From Galaxea fascicularis (Eukaryota; Cnidaria; Anthozoa; Scleractinia; Euphylliidae): a stretch of DNA of 64,000 bases. The notes under the pieces were generated by a model. The model was not told the origin of the DNA, did no database searches, and was given only the letters and a program-made list of their open reading frames with translations. Every line of letters begins with the position of its first letter. Positions within the stretch are counted from its first letter, which is position 1. The DNA is taken from NCBI GenBank assembly GCA_948470475.1, contig OX419335.1, positions 35,191,797-35,255,796 on the forward strand, written 5' to 3'. Below, piece by piece: positions 60,601 through 64,000 of the stretch. The position numbers and the translations under genes are program-made.

Positions 60601-63532
60601 CAAGTAAACAACATCTTACTCGTCTGTCAGATTCCAGTTTGCCAGAGTTCAAAAGTGTGGGTTACAATGGAAGAAACTTTGACATTTATGTAAAATACAT
60701 GTACACATCTCAAAAGTTCTTCAAAATTGTTCTGAGCATTCAAGGCCCTCTTGATCAAAAAAGACAGTATCCTCTAATTCCCAAGTAATCAGGAAAATGT
60801 TTTGGTCCAGCTGTTTGCTGTCATTACAGAAATCCCAGCATGCCTAAAGTTCTACATGTAAAAGAGCTGCAAATATCTTACTTATTAGGGAGGGGATAGC
60901 ACGAAAATTGTCTCAAATCCCTAAAAACAATGCCATAAAAGTTGAAAATAATTAAGAATTTTACAACTTTAAAAAACATGTGGTGACTTTTTCAATGTTT
61001 GCAAATACATTTTTAGACTGTTTTTTCGCTCAAAAACAAGAGAGCTCTCAAGGCCAATAAGGGCTCAATTGCAACGATTTTATAGTAAAAACCACATAAA
61101 ATATAGTTTTAATGTGTGGTTCCAGAAAATATCCATACCCCCCCCACGGAAGATCATTGGAAATTCCGAGGGAGAGGGGGGGTTAAAGGGCAGTAATTTC
61201 CGAGGGGTAGGGGGTTTCGTGGGGAACTACTTTTCCAAAGGGTCACGAACCATGTACAAAACATTGAAAGCAACATACGATCGATCTGAGGCACAAAAAC
61301 ATACATACGTTGTTTTGAAACAAAAGTCAGTACTCCTGGCCATTGAGAAAAAGTTCACATTATTAGCTTCAATGTTTCTTTTTTTCTTTGAGTTAGCTAG
61401 CGCTACAATCTCCCGAAGCTACTTTCTTCAAAACATTTAAAATGGCGGTCTCAACTGGAGTCTCGTCTCCAGACTTCCAGCTTTGTCTCGTTTTCGTTCG
61501 ACCTTTAGAAGGCCTGGCTACCTGGCTGGTACAACGTGACAACGTTCACGAAACCTACCGCGTTAACATGTCTGTTAGTGAGGTTTTTGGTCCTTAAATA
61601 AGAATCAACCCGAAGAAACTGACAAAATGTATAGACAAAGGAACGTTGTAAGTTTCTGTTTTATTTACTATCGTTTGCGAAGTTGTTTAAGCGAGTGAAA
61701 CGTTCTCATCAGAGTTTGCACAAAAACGCGAAACAGTCGACGTGCTACCCAAATGTTTAAGCTTATAATCTTACATAAAAACAACACAAACATAATTTGC
61801 AAAGTTGATGGCGAAGAAGCTAAAAGTTTAGCTGGATAATAAACTTAACAAAGCATTATATTTCTGTTAAAGTTAACCTCAATGGTTACACTGTTGTAAT
61901 AAAATTCTATCGTATTTACGTACTTACGTTGGTATTCACTTTCTTTTTTATAAGTACAAAACTTCTGGAAATTCCGGAGGGGAGGGGGGGGTCATCAAAG
62001 ACCCCTCTGGAACGGAAAATCCTAGGGGGTGGGGGGTGCAAATCAAAAAGTCTTCCGTGGGGGGGGTATGGATATTTTCTGGAACCACACAATACTCAGG
62101 GGTTTCATTAGAAGCCGGCAACCAGCGAAAATCGTCGCCTAGTTTGTCCGAATTTAACTCTCACTGCCGCCTACTTTGTCTAGATTTCACTAAAATGATT
62201 TAAAAAAATTAATCAGGTCGCCACTTACTATAGCAAGCTTAGACGGCTATTTCAAAACTTATTGAAACCTCTGAATACTGTCAACTGTTACTTATTTCAA
62301 AGTGTCTGGCTTGTTATTGTTTTTCTATTCATTAACAGAAATTCTACGGAAATGGTCAAAGAAATATATCTCTATATATCTCTCTATTTTTGAAAGCTTT
62401 AGACTTAATTATCTCTGAGAAATGCGTGGTTAACCCCAGTTTTCTTTTTCAATACCCCTTACCAATATCTACTCTTTGGCATAGTCATAACCAGCGGAAA
62501 AATATATTTGTATTAGGAGGCACCGTCCTTAAAGACATGATTTACCAACGAGACGCATACACATACATGTATCTGGTTACGACCAAACTGCAAGGGGGAA
62601 AAATTCATGTGTGTGTTGCTTTTACACAAACCATTACATTCATAGAAAGCTAAATAAATGCAGAATTCAGAGGTCGATACATTCCCTGAAAAATCAACTG
62701 CTTTGTTCACAAACACCTCATGATGCCAAGAGCCAATGAAACATCATTTCCAGTGTCACAGTGGATCTGGACCCCCCTTAAAACACTTGATTTTTTATTC
62801 GTGAAAAAACTAGGTTTAAGACTTAATACTTACCTTTAAAATGGCCTAAAAAATATTTTTGGATTTTCTTCGCGTCGACGGGACGACGGCCGGTCGTACA
62901 ACCTCAAGCCCACAGCAATTTGCATTCCAGAATTTCATCTTTAGTTAATATTTGACTGTCGCACGCTGAAGTCGACAATTACTGGTAAATAATCACAGGC
63001 AGGCAAATCACCGACTCTACTTACAACTTCGGACGCAATGTGTTCCTTGAATTCTTTCACAGTGCTCTGCAAAAGGAAACAGAAGGCGGAAGTCCGCTTT
63101 GAGAGAAAGAACGCTAGAACATTAGAAACCACTTCCGTAGAAACTCGCTGCGTTGAACCCTTTAAATCGTCAAGGAGTTTGGCCAAGCCAAGGGTGAATT
63201 CAATACGGAAAAGCTCCTTTGTCAACGATGTGCCAAGCGAATACCGGCGTCGGGAAATGTTGAGTCATCATTACAATTATAAGCTTTAAGCTTATTGTAG
63301 CCAAACCGATCGTTTCTTCAATGTCTAAAAGCGTCCGGAATCTTGTCAACTTATTAGTAAACGCACAACTTCGAAAAAACCATACAAGCCTACTTCAGTG
63401 GTTTGCGACACTACATTGTACGTTGATAAAAAGTGAAAGATAAAACAGAAGCATAACGCAGGCTTTACTCACCTCCTCGGGAATTGTGAACACTTTTGTC
63501 TGGGAATCAAGCGTCTTCACCGATATTTTCAT
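39670..63532 (-). CDS. BAG6: BAG6 (BAT3/Scythe), complete gene in 25 coding exons
   Basis: BAG6 is the scaffold of the BAG6-UBL4A-GET4 holdase that hands tail-anchored proteins to GET3 and sends mislocalised hydrophobic proteins to the proteasome. Exons, 5' to 3': 63532-63473, 63066-63025, 59064-58989, 58156-58094, 56382-56264, 54325-54254, 53744-53694, 53152-53072, 52115-52012, 51476-51371, 51028-50804, 49483-48550, 47933-47788, 47149-47068, 46089-46018, 45095-45024, 44414-44317, 43579-43526, 43432-43333, 42998-42868, 42232-41870, 41558-41382, 40991-40884, 40454-40352, 39824-39670. All have GT-AG borders and join in phase to 1,197 codons plus TGA; human BAG6 is of similar size (about 1,130). 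The start MKISVKTLDSQTK lies directly on the ubiquitin-like fold. Least certain are the acceptors of the eighth, twenty-first and twenty-fourth exons, and a missed micro-exon is possible. Confidence 0.93.
41575..41795 (-). mobile_element. Relic of the CTAACCCC-family TIR element in BAG6 intron 21
   Basis: Reverse-oriented match to the end of the 10030-11545 element (AATATTTTGGGGTTAGA, then CACTTTA) plus the GATTTGCATTGCA and GTGACGTCA inner blocks. One end only. Confidence 0.6.
42366..42690. mobile_element. Nested pair of TIR elements in BAG6 intron 20
   Basis: Outer inverted ends share GGCGGCCATGTTGGTGGTCA; inside them another inverted pair (GCCAGTTCGG, GTTTCAAAAAACAC, GGGATAAAA) spans about 42400-42590. 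The outer family has a weak relative at about 58640-58800. Confidence 0.7.
43580..44316. other. BAG6 intron 17 with an antisense ORF
   Basis: The plus-strand ORF 43741-44136 (131 codons) has no recognisable domain and lies opposite the gene. I treat it as chance unless homologues are found. Confidence 0.3.
44655..44825 (+). mobile_element. tRNA-like SINE in BAG6 intron 16
   Basis: Has box A/B-like promoter blocks (GCGGTTTAGGGCGCTTG, then CATCCCGGGTCCCGCTC) followed by a conserved-looking tail ending AACTGGTTTGCCTCCAGTCAGG. An A-run lies just 5'. Attribution to a coral SINE family is from memory. Confidence 0.55.
46165..46328 (-). repeat. Inverted repeat around a hammerhead-like core in BAG6 intron 14
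   Basis: Arms of about 43 bp (TCAACGGAGTTGGTAATG and its complement) enclose, on the minus strand, CTGGCGA, helix GGGC/GCTC, GAAAC. This is a degenerate hammerhead arrangement (canonical CTGATGA altered at two sites). Resembles terminal repeats of Penelope-like elements; no protein part remains. Confidence 0.5.
46575..46725 (-). mobile_element. tRNA-derived SINE, minus copy of a head-to-head pair
   Basis: On the minus strand: TAGCTCAGTTGGTTAGAGC (box A) and GTGTTCAAACCCC (box B), followed by a non-tRNA body (CTTCTTTACACAATTGCA, GCGTTCACAACTGCGAGGAT). Confidence 0.8.
46731..46875 (+). mobile_element. tRNA-derived SINE, plus copy of a head-to-head pair
   Basis: Same box A and box B (GGGTTCAAACCG), then CAGGCTTCTTTACACAATTG and GCGTTCACAACAGCGAG. 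The pair forms a palindrome with heads about 5 bp apart. Not a functional tRNA gene: the SINE body continues past the tRNA-like part. Confidence 0.82.
48550..49483 (-). other. BAG6: BAG6 exon 12: large Gln/Ser/Thr/Pro-rich exon
   Basis: At 934 nt this is the biggest exon, residues about 334-644. It is low complexity (STSTSTSTSSTQ, then TTTTSSTSTQPQTT) and probably disordered, like the proline-rich middle of vertebrate BAG6. Long ORFs on the opposite strand (48939-49385) are shadows of this bias. Confidence 0.85.
49714..49761. repeat. Perfect 48-bp palindrome in BAG6 intron 11
   Basis: Two 24-nt arms without spacer, centred on TCCGGA (between 49737 and 49738). No mismatch. Confidence 0.95.
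50804..51476 (-). other. BAG6: BAG6 exons 10-11: DUF3538-like helical region
   Basis: Residues about 223-333. The segment with LNRYVSLLEANTAE, then FHSLSHAYHALSDISFNF corresponds to the conserved helical block of vertebrate BAG6 (LRLLGNTFVALSDL in human). The remainder is proline-rich. Confidence 0.75.
54613..56040. mobile_element. 1.43-kb TIR element, GTGTGGTTCCAGAAAATATC ends, in BAG6 intron 5
   Basis: Inverted ends of about 32 bp run into C-tracts; flanks repeat ATT (54610-54612 and 56041-56043). Subterminal parts are C/T-rich and also inverted. The interior has no recognised transposase; ORF 55510-55899 (-) is unassigned. Second copy at 61114-62090. Confidence 0.87.
56701..56730 (+). ncRNA. 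Hammerhead-like motif upstream of the Penelope-like fragment
   Basis: CTGATGA (56701-56707), helix II GGTC/GACT, GAAA (56720-56723), CGTC. No convincing helix I, so likely inactive or incomplete. The position before the GIY-YIG ORF fits the leading terminal repeat of a Penelope-like element. Confidence 0.45.
56882..57322 (+). pseudogene. Penelope-like element GIY-YIG endonuclease domain
   Basis: The frame carries VVYIIEC (GIY counterpart), then LQYIGKSETGFNLHLNNHR (YIG plus the Arg-containing helix), a CELTEHFLHN block and the catalytic-Glu region (ITVIEQI). This is the C-terminal endonuclease domain that distinguishes Penelope-like elements; the expected reverse transcriptase is not upstream. 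The domain itself is uninterrupted. It lies in BAG6 intron 4, opposite to the gene. Confidence 0.75.
57413..57452 (+). ncRNA. Type I hammerhead ribozyme motif of a Penelope-like element
   Basis: All core elements are present: helix I AGACCC (57413-57418) with GGGTCT (57447-57452); CTGATGA (57419-57425); helix II GGC-GTAA-GCC; GAAA (57437-57440); and a minimal helix III before GTC. It sits 90 nt after the GIY-YIG ORF. Hammerheads with very short helix III are established in the terminal repeats of Penelope-like elements. Confidence 0.8.
57595..57690. repeat. (TA)n microsatellite
   Basis: About 95 bp of alternating TA with a few C interruptions, just 3' of the Penelope-like fragment. Any ORF across it is an artefact. 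Confidence 0.95.
59134..59273. repeat. Long hairpin in BAG6 intron 2
   Basis: The halves are inverted copies (CTTAATAACC, then GGTCGTTACGGGAAAATCTC, then GTATTGACC), centred near 59202, with small indels. Further inverted blocks (TATTATATGGCTA at 59279 and its complement at about 59606) suggest it belongs to a larger fold-back element. Confidence 0.8.
60128..60375 (+). mobile_element. SINE-like repeat in BAG6 intron 2
   Basis: Starts with a box-A-like block (TTGGTGCAGTGGTGAGAAC), then GTCACTTGTGGGCTGAGTTT, TTTTCCCCTCTCCTC and AACATTTGATTTAATTTAG. The order matches a SINE-type body abundant in coral genomes, as far as I remember; no target duplication identified. Confidence 0.5.
61114..62090. 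mobile_element. 977-bp TIR element, GTGTGGTTCCAGAAAATATC ends
   Basis: Same ends as 54613-56040, flanked by AAT (61111-61113 and 62091-62093). Subterminal G/C-tracts are inverted. No transposase. Confidence 0.87.
62097..62273. mobile_element. 177-bp TIR element abutting the previous one
   Basis: Begins CAGGGGTTTCATTAGAAGCC, ends TTATTGAAACCTCTG, and is flanked by AATACT (62091-62096 and 62274-62279). A degraded relative may lie near 45315-45370. Confidence 0.82.
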
Positions 63533-63865
63533 CGTTCTTACAAGCTCCGATTACTCTCGAAGAGTAACGGTATTTTTCGTGATGATAAATGTAATGCGAA
63601 TGGCTTGAAATAGCCGCAAATGCACAAGATTCCACTTTCTATTGCTAAGAATAAGCCTGAATAAGATCCAACATGGTGCGGTCAAGAGCGCGGTGCTTCA
63701 AGAGCGCTGGGCACGAGATACAGATGGGTTGGTCAAGAGGAGTCTGGACCCAAACGCCGATCAATATGGCGGGGAAGACCTCATCGATATGCCTGCCGCG
63801 AGTAGTGAATTAGATCTTGCAAAATTGTTCTGAAATTACAAGGGAAGAGCTTATCTCAGAGATTA
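63533..63865. promoter_or_regulatory. Shared 5' region between BAG6 and the F-box gene (putative bidirectional promoter)
   Basis: The two start codons are divergent and about 330 bp apart, so both promoters must overlap here unless the F-box gene has an upstream exon. No TATA box stands out. The plus-strand ORF 63642-63833 is in another frame from the F-box ORF and is unrecognised; it could be a 5'UTR ORF. Confidence 0.45.
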
Positions 63866-64000
63866 TGTCTTTAGCAAGAAAAAAGCCGTTGCTTTGTTGT
63901 GAATCTTTTGGCAAATTTTGGAGCAATTTACCAGACAGCTTACTCTTGCACATCTTTAGCCTTCTTTCCCCTAAGGAAATTGTACTTGCCAGCGAAGTAT
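63866..64000 (+). CDS. F-box domain protein, N-terminus (3' partial)
   Basis: From the Met at 63866 the frame reads through SFGKFWSNLPDSLLLHIFSL, then LSPKEIVLASEV, to the window edge. LPxxLLxxIFxxLxxxEIxxAxxV is the F-box helix pattern, which binds SKP1 in SCF ubiquitin ligases. The frame is open back to 63809 but has no other Met. Substrate-binding repeats, which would give the subfamily, lie outside the window. Confidence 0.7.

Larger units (their letters stand above)
58094..63532 (-). other. BAG6: BAG6 exons 1-4: N-terminal ubiquitin-like domain
   Basis: Residues 1-80: KTLDSQTKVFTIP, then VKEFKEHIASEV, then KQRLIFKGKVLQDDKKLSEY, then VIHLVERK, nearly colinear with vertebrate BAG6. In vertebrates this domain binds the ligase RNF126 and the proteasome. 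The second intron alone is 3.96 kb and holds a hairpin, a SINE and two TIR elements. Confidence 0.93.

Overview
The window looks like nuclear DNA of an anthozoan cnidarian, most likely a stony coral or sea anemone. The reasons are intron-rich genes with GT-AG borders, paired rhodopsin-like receptors, and a very dense load of short terminal-inverted-repeat (TIR) elements, Penelope-like elements, a Helentron-type element, Harbinger remnants and tRNA-like SINEs. No species can be named from the sequence alone. Nothing prokaryotic or viral was seen.

Layout. 1-5.2 kb: 3' part of a Helitron/Helentron-like unit, with a Pif1-type helicase fused to an endonuclease/exonuclease/phosphatase (EEP) domain, followed by an RPA-like OB-fold/zinc-ribbon ORF. 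5.2-10 kb: no intact gene; a 30-bp-arm inverted repeat, two short TIR elements, an antisense LINE relic, a Penelope-like 3' relic with a hammerhead-like motif, and a purine-rich minisatellite. 10.2-37.6 kb: a large imperfect inverted duplication. Outer arms (about 10.2-17.3 and 30.6-37.6 kb) each carry one single-coding-exon class A GPCR, in divergent orientation. Inner arms (about 19.5-22.6 and 27.1-29.7 kb) each carry a dead PIF/Harbinger element. The 22.6-27.1 kb centre is not duplicated. The arms have since collected private insertions, and the partner arm often preserves the empty site.

39.67-63.53 kb: a complete gene for BAG6 (BAT3/Scythe) on the minus strand. I resolved 25 coding exons that join in phase to 3,594 nt (1,197 residues plus stop). 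It has the N-terminal ubiquitin-like domain, DUF3538-like helices, a Pro/Gln/Ser/Thr-rich centre, a basic KRRK signal and the C-terminal BAG-similar domain. Its introns hold most of the repeats of the right half. 63.87 kb to the end: start of a divergently oriented F-box protein gene, about 330 bp from the BAG6 start codon.

Functionally the window combines one housekeeping proteostasis gene (BAG6, tail-anchored protein triage), the start of a probable ubiquitin-ligase adaptor, and a recently duplicated receptor pair whose differences cluster in extracellular loop 2. The rest is transposable-element archaeology.
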